DNA from: Bacillota bacterium
GTDB taxonomy: Bacteria; Bacillota; Clostridia; Christensenellales; Aristaeellaceae
Direction: 5' to 3'
Assembly: GCA_023392515.1 (NCBI GenBank)
Contig: JAEVYX010000126.1
Span: forward strand, 1-64,000
DNA length: 64,000 nucleotides
Shown: in pieces, positions 7,752-15,924 of the stretch
Layout of the letters: each line of letters opens with the position of its first letter
Numbering within the stretch: position 1 is the stretch's first letter
Made by a program: the position numbers and the translations under genes
The notes under the pieces: generated by a model
Told to the model about the DNA's origin: nothing
Databases searched by the model: none
What the model saw: the letters and a program-made list of their open reading frames with translations, nothing else

Positions 7752-10211
7752 ATGCCGATTACCTCCTTCGACAAGGAATCAATAAAAAGAAGCATTCTGG
7801 GAAAGCTTCAGCGATATAATGGACGCACCATTGCGGAAGCCACTCCCCAGCAAATTTATAAAGCACTGGCATCCACTGTAAGGGATCAAATTATGCAAAA
7901 GTGGATGATTGCAAGGGAAGAGCGAAAAGAGACAAGATCCAAGAGGCTATATTACCTTTCTGTGGAGTTTTTGATGGGGCGTACGCTGTATTGCAATATG
8001 TTAAACTTGTGCAGCACTCAAATATATCGGGATGCCCTGCAGGAACTGGGGGTAGATGTTGCGTCCATATTGCAGGAAGAGCCGGAACCGGGTTTGGGCA
8101 ATGGAGGGTTGGGGCGCCTGGCTGCCTGCTTTCTTGATAGTCTATCATCTCTGGATCTTCCGGCTATGGGTTGCACCATTCGATATGAGTACGGACTTTT
8201 CCGCCAAAAATTGGTGGATGGGCAGCAGGTGGAAATGCCGGACGATTGGTTGATAAACGGAAACGTATGGGAAATGGCTGTTATGGAAGATGTATGTGAG
8301 GTCCATTTTGGCGGCCATGTAGATCAAATATCGGAAAATGGCGTTACAAAGTTTTTGCATAACGACTATTTTACAGTGGAAGCTGTTCCATACGATATGC
8401 CAACTGTGGGATACGACACGGCTACTGTAAACACACTGCGAATGTGGAGTGCCCGCTCTCCAAAGCGGATTGATCTTTCTTCCTTCAGCCAGGGTGATTA
8501 CATCCGGGCATCCCAGGAAATTGAATTGGCGGAAGTTATCAGCAAGGTGCTGTATCCGGAGGATAACCACTATGAAGGAAAGCTTCTCCGGCTGAAACAG
8601 CACTACTTTTTTACCAGTGCAACGCTGCAATATGCATTAAAAGATTTCAAAAGGATGCATGGCACCAATTTTGCTATGCTTCCTCAAAAGGTTGTCTTTC
8701 ATGTCAATGATACCCATCCTGGGCTTGCTATTCCTGAATTGCTGCGGCTTCTGATTGATGAAGAAGGGCTGGGATGGGATGAAGCCGCTGCTCTCGTAGA
8801 AAAAACGGTAGCTTATACCAACCATACCGTACTTTCCGAAGCACTGGAGCGATGGCCTGAAGAGATGATAAAAAGCCAACTACCCCGCATCTATATGATT
8901 CTGCAGGAAATCAACCGGCGTCTTTGCGAAAAATTATGGAGAAACTTCCCCGGTGAATGGGATCGGATCGCGAACATGGCGGTGCTTGCCTATAATCAAG
9001 TGCATATGGCAAACCTCTGCGTCGCAATGTCCTTTTCAGTAAACGGGGTAAGCCAGCTTCATGGCGATATATTGAAAAAGGAAACGTTCCATGATTTTCA
9101 TCTGATTATGCCTGAGAAGTTTTCGGCCATCACCAACGGCATCACACATCGCCGCTGGCTTATGTCCTGCAATCCCGCGTTATCAAGGCTGATTCATGAA
9201 AGCATTGGGGATGGCTGGATAAAAGACCCCCAGATGCTTCAGAAACTGCTTCCCTTCCGGGAGGATGCCGCTTTTCGGGAAGAATTTATGCGTATCAAAC
9301 AATTGAACAAGATGCGCCTGGCTCGGATGGTATTCAGGAGACAGGGCATCAATGTCGATCCTGATTTTTTGTTCGATGTGCAGGCAAAAAGGCTTCATGA
9401 ATACAAGCGTCAGCTGCTTAATGCATTGCATATTTTGGTTCTGTATAATCGTATAGCTCAGGATCCCGGTTTTACCATGACGCCCAGAGTTTTTTTCTTT
9501 GGCGCAAAGGCCAGTCCAGGATACCGCAAGGCCAAGTTAATCATCCGCTTTATCAATGCTTTGAGTGTTCTTATACAAAAGCATCCCCGGGCTAACAAAA
9601 TGCTTCAGGTTGTCTTCCTGGAAAACTATGATGTTTCTACCGCCGAGGTGCTTATTCCTGGAGCAGATGTATCCGAGCAATTATCTACGGCTGGAAAAGA
9701 GGCCAGTGGAACCGGCAATATGAAATTTATGATGAACGGTGCCCTGACCATTGGTACGATGGATGGTGCAAATGTAGAAATATTCCAACAGGTTGGAATG
9801 GATAATATTTACATTTTCGGTATGCGTGCCGATACGGTTCAAAACATGTATCAGGAACGAACCTATAACCCGATGCAGATCTTTGAAAGCAACAGGGAAA
9901 TCCGTATCGCCATTACACAAATGATTGACGGAACGCTGTTTCCCGATAATCCCGCCACGCTGCAGGAAATCTATCATGGGCTGCTTTTGGGCGAGTATGG
10001 TGGCATGGCCGATCCGTATTTTGTATTAAAGGACTTTGGCTCTTATTCCATGGCACAATTGCGTGTGAATGAGGACTATCAAAATAAGGAAAAATGGACG
10101 CGTATGGCTGTCACCAATACCGCACTTTCCGGTATTTTTTCCAGTGACCGCACCATTTCCGAATATAATGAAAAAATATGGGGATTGACACCGCTAACAC
10201 GGAAAGGATAA
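7752..10211 (+). CDS. glgP: Glycogen/maltodextrin phosphorylase
   Basis: The 819-residue protein is a GT35 phosphorylase that releases glucose 1-phosphate from alpha-1,4-glucans. Family signatures are complete: LYYLSVEFLMGRTL, GLGNGGLGRLAACFLDS and the pyridoxal phosphate site EASGTGNMKFMMNGALTIG with the cofactor lysine at about residue 658. Length is that of bacterial glycogen or maltodextrin phosphorylases; the two are hard to separate by sequence. The start at 7752 is preferred because the upstream in-frame codons overlap the predicted promoter; its ribosome site is weak. It is first in an operon with the GH13 enzyme, consistent with storage-glucan breakdown. Confidence 0.95.
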   Translation: MPITSFDKESIKRSILGKLQRYNGRTIAEATPQQIYKALASTVRDQIMQKWMIAREERKETRSKRLYYLSVEFLMGRTLYCNMLNLCSTQIYRDALQELGVDVASILQEEPEPGLGNGGLGRLAACFLDSLSSLDLPAMGCTIRYEYGLFRQKLVDGQQVEMPDDWLINGNVWEMAVMEDVCEVHFGGHVDQISENGVTKFLHNDYFTVEAVPYDMPTVGYDTATVNTLRMWSARSPKRIDLSSFSQGDYIRASQEIELAEVISKVLYPEDNHYEGKLLRLKQHYFFTSATLQYALKDFKRMHGTNFAMLPQKVVFHVNDTHPGLAIPELLRLLIDEEGLGWDEAAALVEKTVAYTNHTVLSEALERWPEEMIKSQLPRIYMILQEINRRLCEKLWRNFPGEWDRIANMAVLAYNQVHMANLCVAMSFSVNGVSQLHGDILKKETFHDFHLIMPEKFSAITNGITHRRWLMSCNPALSRLIHESIGDGWIKDPQMLQKLLPFREDAAFREEFMRIKQLNKMRLARMVFRRQGINVDPDFLFDVQAKRLHEYKRQLLNALHILVLYNRIAQDPGFTMTPRVFFFGAKASPGYRKAKLIIRFINALSVLIQKHPRANKMLQVVFLENYDVSTAEVLIPGADVSEQLSTAGKEASGTGNMKFMMNGALTIGTMDGANVEIFQQVGMDNIYIFGMRADTVQNMYQERTYNPMQIFESNREIRIAITQMIDGTLFPDNPATLQEIYHGLLLGEYGGMADPYFVLKDFGSYSMAQLRVNEDYQNKEKWTRMAVTNTALSGIFSSDRTISEYNEKIWGLTPLTRKG

Positions 10212-10294
10212 AACCAATCTCAAAGTTTATAGAATTCTCCATATAATTAGAAATCAACCTGAAAATTGCGTGTAAGAAATTCCTTGAAGAAGGT

Positions 10295-12058
10295 GTGGAA
10301 ACCTTGTTTTTTTATGATTCGCATCAAGCGCTTTTTCGCTCTCCGTTGGGCGCGCTGCCCTGCGGCGGTATATTGTGTCTTCGTTTTTTGTGTGATACTG
10401 CTCTGAAAGTATTTGTGCGCACCTGGTCCGGCATTGAACAAATAACTCCTATGGCTTTTGATGGCGTAAAAACCTACACTGCGGAAATCACAGCACCCGA
10501 TACACCCATGCTTTGGTGGTATGATTTCATCATTCAAACGCCGGAAGGAATCTTCCGCTATGGAAACGCCTATGATCAATTGGGCGGCGAAGGCGCCTTA
10601 TATAATGATGCTGTTTCGAGCTATCAGGTAACGGTATACGATCCTGCGTACCAGACCCCGGTTTTTATGCAGCACGGAATAATATACCAAATTTTTCCTG
10701 ATCGCTTTTTCAAGGGTCCTATACACACCTCATGCCGCCATTCAGAAATGCAGTTGCATGATCGTTGGGAAGACACCCCTCTGGTCTCCCCTGACCCCCG
10801 CAGCGGAGATAACCTTGCTTTGGACTTTTTCGGCGGAAATCTGAACGGTATTTCAGAAAAGCTTCCATACTTGAAAAAATTGGGAGTCACCATCCTTTAC
10901 TTGAATCCTATTTTTGAAGCTCGCTCCAACCATCGGTATGATACAGGAGATTATCAAACAGTTGACTCCCTCTTGGGTACCGACGCGGATTTTAAAAACC
11001 TTTGCGAGAAGGCCGCAGGGTTAGGTATAAAAATCCTGCTGGATGGGGTGTTCAGCCATACCGGGGAGGACAGCGTATATTTTAACCGGTACGGCACTTA
11101 CAAAACCTCCGGTGCCTATCAAAGCCTTCAGTCCCCTTACGCTTCCTGGTACACTTTTTTTGATCATCCCAATCAATATAAGTGCTGGTGGAATATTCCC
11201 TCCCTGCCGGAAGTGAACAAAGATGATCCGGACTTCCGCCGGTTTTTATTTGATAAGGCAGACGGCATTGTGCCCCAGTGGCTTTTAAAAGGGGCTTCCG
11301 GCTGGCGGCTGGATGTAGCAGATGAGTTGCCCATGCCCTTTTTGAAGGAGCTTAGGCAGACCGTAAAAGAGCAAAATCCGCAAGCGGTTGTACTGGGAGA
11401 AGTATGGGAGGATGCTAGCAACAAAGTCTCCTACGGGCAAATGCGGAGCTATTGTCTGGGAGATACGCTGGACAGTGTGATGAACTATCCTCTCCGGGAA
11501 GCTCTCATCTCTTTTTTGACAGGAAACACTCCTGCAGGTACCCTGGTTCGGCTTTTACGCCACCAGCAGGAAGTGTATCCCGCTCCCTTTTACTATGCGC
11601 TGATGAATCTCTTGGGCAGCCATGACCGGGCCAGGATTATCAATGTGCTAAGCGGATGTGAATTCAATCACCTTTCCCGGGAGGAAAGGGCGAATCTTCA
11701 CCTTACAAAAGACCAATATGAATTAGGTGTTGAAAGATTTAAAAAAGGGCTGCAAATTCTTTGCGCTCTTCCGGGAGCCCCAACCTTGTATTATGGCGAC
11801 GAAGCGGGGATGGAAGGCACGGCAGACCCTTTCTGCCGCGGTACCTATCCCTGGGGCCGAGAGGATAAGGATCTTCAAAAGTTTGTGCAGGATCAGTTTT
11901 TTAGAAGAAATCACACACCCGTATTACAGACCGGCTTTATGGATATATCTGCCCCGGACGATGATACGATTCGCATCCTCCGCTATATCGATCACGGTGT
12001 GGATGCACTGAATCAGCCTGCAAAGAATGGACGGGCACTCCTGGTGTTGAAACGCTAA
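10295..12058 (+). CDS. GH13 alpha-glycosidase (neopullulanase-like)
   Basis: The protein has about 587 residues. Residues 1-115 look like a CBM34-type beta-sandwich, followed by the GH13 barrel. The three catalytic acids are present: D340 (GWRLDVAD), E369 (LGEVWED) and D444 (GSHDRARI). It should cleave alpha-1,4 (perhaps alpha-1,6) links in maltodextrins or cyclodextrins in the cytoplasm, because no signal peptide is seen, and so complements the phosphorylase upstream. The C-terminal beta domain is short. The start is a GTG; AAGG lies almost against it, so the exact start is uncertain. An 83-bp gap with no terminator joins it to glgP. Confidence 0.9.
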   Translation: METLFFYDSHQALFRSPLGALPCGGILCLRFLCDTALKVFVRTWSGIEQITPMAFDGVKTYTAEITAPDTPMLWWYDFIIQTPEGIFRYGNAYDQLGGEGALYNDAVSSYQVTVYDPAYQTPVFMQHGIIYQIFPDRFFKGPIHTSCRHSEMQLHDRWEDTPLVSPDPRSGDNLALDFFGGNLNGISEKLPYLKKLGVTILYLNPIFEARSNHRYDTGDYQTVDSLLGTDADFKNLCEKAAGLGIKILLDGVFSHTGEDSVYFNRYGTYKTSGAYQSLQSPYASWYTFFDHPNQYKCWWNIPSLPEVNKDDPDFRRFLFDKADGIVPQWLLKGASGWRLDVADELPMPFLKELRQTVKEQNPQAVVLGEVWEDASNKVSYGQMRSYCLGDTLDSVMNYPLREALISFLTGNTPAGTLVRLLRHQQEVYPAPFYYALMNLLGSHDRARIINVLSGCEFNHLSREERANLHLTKDQYELGVERFKKGLQILCALPGAPTLYYGDEAGMEGTADPFCRGTYPWGREDKDLQKFVQDQFFRRNHTPVLQTGFMDISAPDDDTIRILRYIDHGVDALNQPAKNGRALLVLKR

Positions 12059-12093
12059 ACAAAAATCAATATTGGGTTTGAAGGAGGATATCC

Positions 12094-12813
12094 ATGGATG
12101 ATCTCTTTCGCCTTTTTGAAAAGATAAGGGAAAGCCGCCGGATTGTATTTTTCGGCGGCGCGGGAGTCTCTACAGAAAGCGGCATACCTGATTTTCGAAG
12201 CGTGGACGGCTTATACCATTCGCAATATGACGACCCTCCTGAGACGATCTTAAGCCATTCCTATTTTTTACGCAGCACGCAAAAGTTTTTTGATTTTTAT
12301 CGCCAAAAGATGATTTATCTTGATGCAAAGCCGAATGCAGCCCATAAAACTCTAGCCTCATTAGAATCAAAAGGAAAGCTAAGCTGTGTGATTACACAAA
12401 ACATTGATGGCCTGCATCAGGCGGCCGGAAGCAAGCATGTGCTGGAACTGCATGGCTCCATTCACCGTAACCGTTGTATGCATTGTAACGCATCTTTTGA
12501 CTTGCAGACGGTTTTGCAATCGAAGGGCGTTCCTCACTGCAGCTGCGGAGGTATCATAAAACCGGAAGTGGTTTTGTATGGCGAACCCCTTTCGCAAGAG
12601 GTTACGGAAAATGCCCTGGAGGAGATTTCGTCAGCTGATATGTTGATTATCGGCGGAACGTCCCTTTCTGTCTATCCTGCAGCCGGCATGATCCGCGCAT
12701 TTTCAGGAAAGACCCTGGCGCTGATCAATCAAACACCCACACCTATGGATTCAAAGGCTGATATGATTTTTCGCCTTCCTATTGGAAAAGTTTTTGAAAA
12801 AGACGATGCATAA
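12094..12813 (+). CDS. cobB: NAD-dependent protein deacylase, sirtuin family
   Basis: The 239-residue protein is a SIR2-family deacylase. It shows the NAD-binding GAGVSTESGIPDFRS, TQNIDGLHQAAGS, the catalytic ELHGS with His about residue 120, and the zinc ribbon with CMHC and HCSC pairs (Cys spacing intact). It removes acyl groups from lysines using NAD. GAAGGAGG precedes the ATG, and it follows the GH13 gene by 35 bp. Its place behind glycogen-breakdown genes suggests coupling of acylation state to carbon supply, but that is inference. Confidence 0.93.
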   Translation: MDDLFRLFEKIRESRRIVFFGGAGVSTESGIPDFRSVDGLYHSQYDDPPETILSHSYFLRSTQKFFDFYRQKMIYLDAKPNAAHKTLASLESKGKLSCVITQNIDGLHQAAGSKHVLELHGSIHRNRCMHCNASFDLQTVLQSKGVPHCSCGGIIKPEVVLYGEPLSQEVTENALEEISSADMLIIGGTSLSVYPAAGMIRAFSGKTLALINQTPTPMDSKADMIFRLPIGKVFEKDDA

Positions 12814-12822
12814 AATAAAAAT
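12794..12822 (+). promoter_or_regulatory. Possible promoter for the structured RNA downstream of the sirtuin gene
   Basis: TTGAAA (12794-12799), a 16-bp spacer and TAAAAAT (12816-12822) overlap the sirtuin 3' end and would start transcription near 12829, right at the first paired base block of the RNA. Confidence 0.45.
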
Positions 12823-12823
12823 A

Positions 12824-13142
12824 GCAGGGCATGATAGGATTGATGCTTCGAGGTGGTAGATTTCGTTGCAACCACACGCCCTGGTGGCTAAAAGAGACGC
12901 AGGAGAGGCAACGCCTGCCGAAGCATGAAAACGGGGTTTATCTTGATGGAAAAAAGTAACCGGAGCGATTCTTTCCCTTCCAAAGATAAGGGTTTCTTTG
13001 GTTCTCCTTCTTTCCTACGGCAGGAAGGCCGTACAAGCGGGAGTTGCAGGGTATGTGTTCCTGACAAAAGGGTTTGGAGACATCGTCCCCCAGTAATAAT
13101 TCCACTTGATAAACCCTGTTCGCTTTTTTGAATCCTATGATT
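12824..13142 (+). ncRNA. Candidate structured RNA (three-way junction), family not recognised
   Basis: This 320-bp stretch between the sirtuin gene and recF has no credible coding frame but folds by nested complementarity. The ends pair: ATAGGATT (12834-12841) with AATCCTAT (13131-13138). Arm A pairs ATGCTTCG (12843-12850) with CGAAGCAT (12919-12926) and contains a GCAGG/CCTGC hairpin. Arm B pairs 13 bp, 12930-12942 with 13108-13120, then TGGAA with TTCCA. It contains CCAAAGA/TCTTTGG and TACGGC/GCCGTA hairpins. A T6 tract at 13124-13129 and a hairpin terminator at 13143 follow. It lacks the hallmarks I know for tmRNA, RNase P and SRP RNA; 6S RNA is not excluded. Confidence 0.55.
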
Positions 13143-14268
13143 CGGCTGCGTGAATGCTCGCGCAGCCGCTTTTTATATCTAAAGAAACCTCAATAACTGT
13201 TTGTGCCTTGGCTCCTGAAAGATCACTGCGATCCGTGCATGTGACAAAGGTCTGGACACCTTCTATTCTCTGCAATAATAGTTCTCTTCTTTTCGGATCC
13301 AATTCGCTCATAACATCGTCCAGCAAAAGTACAGGCGCTTCGCCCGACTCTTTTTCCATTAAATCCAGCTGGGACATTTTCAGTGCCAGCGCAGCCGTAC
13401 GCATCTGGCCTTGAGAAGCAAAGGTTTTCATTTCCCGCCCTTTGAGCGTAAGGCTCAAATCATCCCGATGCGGGCCAAAATGCGTACTTGATCTGCGCAT
13501 ATCCTCACTGCGGGTGCGCAAAAGGCCCTCCAGCATTGCTTCATAGGGTTTCTCTGCCTTGGATAGCAGCCCATCATATTCTGCCTCAAAAGGTTCTTCT
13601 TGAACACCGCTGATATAGGCGTAGTTTTTTCTGGCTTCTTCCCTTAAAATATCTGAAAACCAGCGCCGGTGGGTTACAATGGCCGCTCCTTCCCTGGCCA
13701 ATTGCTCGTCCCACACTTCAATTTGCTCTTTCATGCCAGAATTGGCTCCCGGGAATGCCATGGTCCGCAGCAATGCATTTCGGTGGTTCAAGGCGGACAT
13801 ATATTTTTGAAGGGCATAAAAATAGCTGGGCCGCAGCTGGGATAGCTGCATGTCCATAAATCTTCTGCGCAATGCGGGGCCGCCCTTAATAAGCTCCAAA
13901 TCTTCCGGAGAAAACATGACACAGGTAACCTGGCCCATCAGTTCTCCAATGCGGGCAGCCGCTTTCCCATTGATTAAGATTTGCTTTAATCGCCTTTGCT
14001 GGCTGAAAAGCTTCACAATAACTTCATGCCGTCCATCCTGACGTTCCACTTTTAGTTGTACGCCGGCACAGCTTTCACCTTGACGAATCAGTTCCCGGTC
14101 CTGGGAAGTACGGTGGCTTCGGCCCAGACAGCATAGATGAATCGCTTCCAGCAAGTTTGTCTTTCCCGCACCGTTTTGACCGGCTAATACAGTAATTCCC
14201 GGTGAAGGATGAAAAGTTAAGCAAGGGTAATTCCGGTAATCCTGCAGCCTTAATTGCCGGATAATCAT
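13135..14268 (-). CDS. recF: RecF, DNA repair and gap-loading ATPase
   Basis: The 377-residue protein has the RecF signatures: RLQDYRNYPCLTF at the start, Walker A GQNGAGKTNLLEAIH at about residues 31-45, HFGPHRDDL and the ABC-type Walker B VLLLDDVMSELDPKRR near residue 320. RecF with RecO and RecR loads RecA at single-strand gaps. It lies 116 bp after dnaN without the usual yaaA between them and without gyrB after it. Its 3' end overlaps a plus-strand terminator and the 3' strand of the candidate RNA. Confidence 0.95.
   Translation of the reverse strand: MIIRQLRLQDYRNYPCLTFHPSPGITVLAGQNGAGKTNLLEAIHLCCLGRSHRTSQDRELIRQGESCAGVQLKVERQDGRHEVIVKLFSQQRRLKQILINGKAAARIGELMGQVTCVMFSPEDLELIKGGPALRRRFMDMQLSQLRPSYFYALQKYMSALNHRNALLRTMAFPGANSGMKEQIEVWDEQLAREGAAIVTHRRWFSDILREEARKNYAYISGVQEEPFEAEYDGLLSKAEKPYEAMLEGLLRTRSEDMRRSSTHFGPHRDDLSLTLKGREMKTFASQGQMRTAALALKMSQLDLMEKESGEAPVLLLDDVMSELDPKRRELLLQRIEGVQTFVTCTDRSDLSGAKAQTVIEVSLDIKSGCASIHAAES
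13143..13175 (+). terminator. Plus-strand terminator embedded in the recF 3' end
   Basis: CGGCTGCG (13143-13150) pairs with CGCAGCCG (13161-13168) across a 10-nt loop, followed by CTTTTT. It would end transcripts of the sirtuin operon or the candidate RNA while encoding the last residues of RecF on the other strand. Confidence 0.75.
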
Positions 14269-14284
14269 AAACTTTCCATCCCTT

Positions 14285-14384
14285 CTCCAAAAATAAACGG
14301 ACGCCGCCTATCCCAGCACCTTGAAAAGGAATCGTACATAAAGACCCTTTTTAGGGCACTATAGACGGCGGCGCTTTTATTGCA
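14285..14384 (-). other. Structured dnaN-recF intergenic segment
   Basis: On the minus strand GCGCCGCC near 14375 is complementary to GGCGGCG near 14305, with a CCCTAAAAAGGG hairpin and the recF ribosome site region between or after them. It occupies the place where yaaA usually lies and may be an attenuator controlling recF. Confidence 0.4.
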
Positions 14385-15500
14385 TTAAGAAAATACTCGT
14401 ACCGGCAAAACCAGATAAATATACTTATCTCCTTCAGAAGGGCAGATTACGCAAGGGGATACGTTGCTGTTAAAGCGTAAACTTAATTCTTCATCTTCAA
14501 TGTTCTTTATCACATCGCTTATATATCTGGCATTAAAGGCAATATCAAGCCCCTTGCCCTCCAAAAGAATATCCAGTTCTTCCAGTACGTCTCCTAATTC
14601 CGCGTTGCTGGTGATGGAAAGTACATTTTCTTCAATATGCATGCGAATAAGATTGTTTTTGCCTTCCCTGGCCATAAGGCTTGCCCGCTCAATCGCATTG
14701 GATAACGCATCGCGGTTGACCTGAACGCGCGTTTGCCAATCACTGGGCAGAATCTGCTTATAGTTGATGTATTCACCTGCCAATAAAACCGTTACCAATT
14801 CCGTTTTTCCAAATGTCGCTTTCAGATGTGTGCGGTCAATCGTGAAGAAGACCGGCTTTTCTTCATCGGAAAGTATCTTTCCAAGTTCATTGAGCACACG
14901 GCCGGGGATAATAGCTTCTATTCCTTCTTTGCCCTCAGGCAGCGCAAAATTGCCATGAATCCTCTGCAAGGCCAGCCGGAAACCATCAAGCCCCACCAGC
15001 CGGCATTCCTGCCGGGTAACTTCAAGGAGACAGCCTGTCAATATCTGGCGGCTTTCATCGGTAGCAATAGCAAAAACGACCTTGCTGATCATTTCTCGCA
15101 GATTTTTTTGGGGCAGGGAAAGAAGATTTCCCTCTTCAATAGGTTTGATAGGAGGAAAATCTACCGGAGACATACCCGCAAGAGTGGTGCGGCTGGACTG
15201 GCAGCGGATAGAGGCCGTCAATTTTTCATTGACAGCAATATCTATATCCCCGCCGGGAAGTTTGCGTACCAACTCCGTAAAAAGCTTTCCCGGCAGCACC
15301 ACTTGCCCTTCTTGAGATATTTGGGCGTCCACTTGGCAGCGGATCGTCAAGTTTCCATCGGTGCAGGTTAAATACAGCCCATCTTCAGCAGATTCAAAAA
15401 GGACACCCTCCAGAATTTGTTTGGACGGGCGAAGGGCCAGAGCGCGGGTGACGCTATTGAGGCCATCCAAAAGATTCGAAGCGGAGCAAATGAAACGCAT
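14385..15500 (-). CDS. dnaN: DNA polymerase III beta sliding clamp
   Basis: The 371-residue protein has three repeated clamp domains. Recognisable stretches are MRFICSASNLLDGLNSVTRAL at the start, the SILEGVLFE-like repeat start ILEGVLFES, LDGFRLALQ in domain two and the closing YIYLVLPVRVF, where LPVR is the usual C-terminal motif. It encircles DNA and tethers polymerase III. AGGGAGGGG precedes the ATG. dnaA is not upstream, which is unusual; a 424-bp region with DnaA-box-like sites separates it from an unrelated NYN gene. Confidence 0.97.
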   Translation of the reverse strand: MRFICSASNLLDGLNSVTRALALRPSKQILEGVLFESAEDGLYLTCTDGNLTIRCQVDAQISQEGQVVLPGKLFTELVRKLPGGDIDIAVNEKLTASIRCQSSRTTLAGMSPVDFPPIKPIEEGNLLSLPQKNLREMISKVVFAIATDESRQILTGCLLEVTRQECRLVGLDGFRLALQRIHGNFALPEGKEGIEAIIPGRVLNELGKILSDEEKPVFFTIDRTHLKATFGKTELVTVLLAGEYINYKQILPSDWQTRVQVNRDALSNAIERASLMAREGKNNLIRMHIEENVLSITSNAELGDVLEELDILLEGKGLDIAFNARYISDVIKNIEDEELSLRFNSNVSPCVICPSEGDKYIYLVLPVRVFS

Positions 15501-15558
15501 GGAACCCCTCCCTATGTAGGTTGTAGTTGAGTATATAAATCGCAGTAGCAGTAGGGCA

Positions 15559-15881
15559 TGTGGAAAGGGTGGATAACGCTACAACCCATTGTTACTGCTG
15601 GAAAAATGGCTTGCGCTTATTGTGGATAAACCGCCATATTTTTGTATCCGCCGTGGACAAGCAGCGAATAGCAGAATAGTTCTATTTTTTTAAAAGAATC
15701 TCCTGCCAAAAAGAAATCCTGTTTCCAAAAGAAGGGTTACTCTTTTTTCCAATTCGCCTTGTTTTCGTAAAAATCCGCAAGATCCGACGAATTCTTTCCA
15801 CCGCATACACAGGCTGTGGATGAAAGTCTTCCCAGGAATAAAAAGCCCGTAAAATCTAACCATATGCGGTACTTATCCCAG
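15559..15881. other. DnaA-box-like cluster upstream of dnaN
   Basis: The 424-bp gap between dnaN and the NYN gene holds no credible gene. It contains a perfect box TGTGGATAA (15621-15629) and near matches TGTGGAAAG (15559), GGTGGATAA (15568), CGTGGACAA (15652), TGTGGATGA (15815) and TTATCCCAG (15873). All but the last share one orientation. AT-rich tracts lie at 15682-15695 and 15740-15775. It may be a DnaA-controlled dnaN promoter or a remnant or active origin element. Confidence 0.5.
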
Positions 15882-15924
15882 AATATGCACATTTTTTCCG
15901 CAAGGCGAAAGAAAATTTTTGGCG

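Noticed and set aside
12820..13134. tmRNA, RNase P RNA, SRP RNA or cobalamin riboswitch identity for the structured RNA
   Set aside because: No TpsiC/CCA end, no GAGGAAAGUCC or ACAGAA..GGCUUAU block, no GGAAGGAAGCAG S-domain motif and no proper B12 box.
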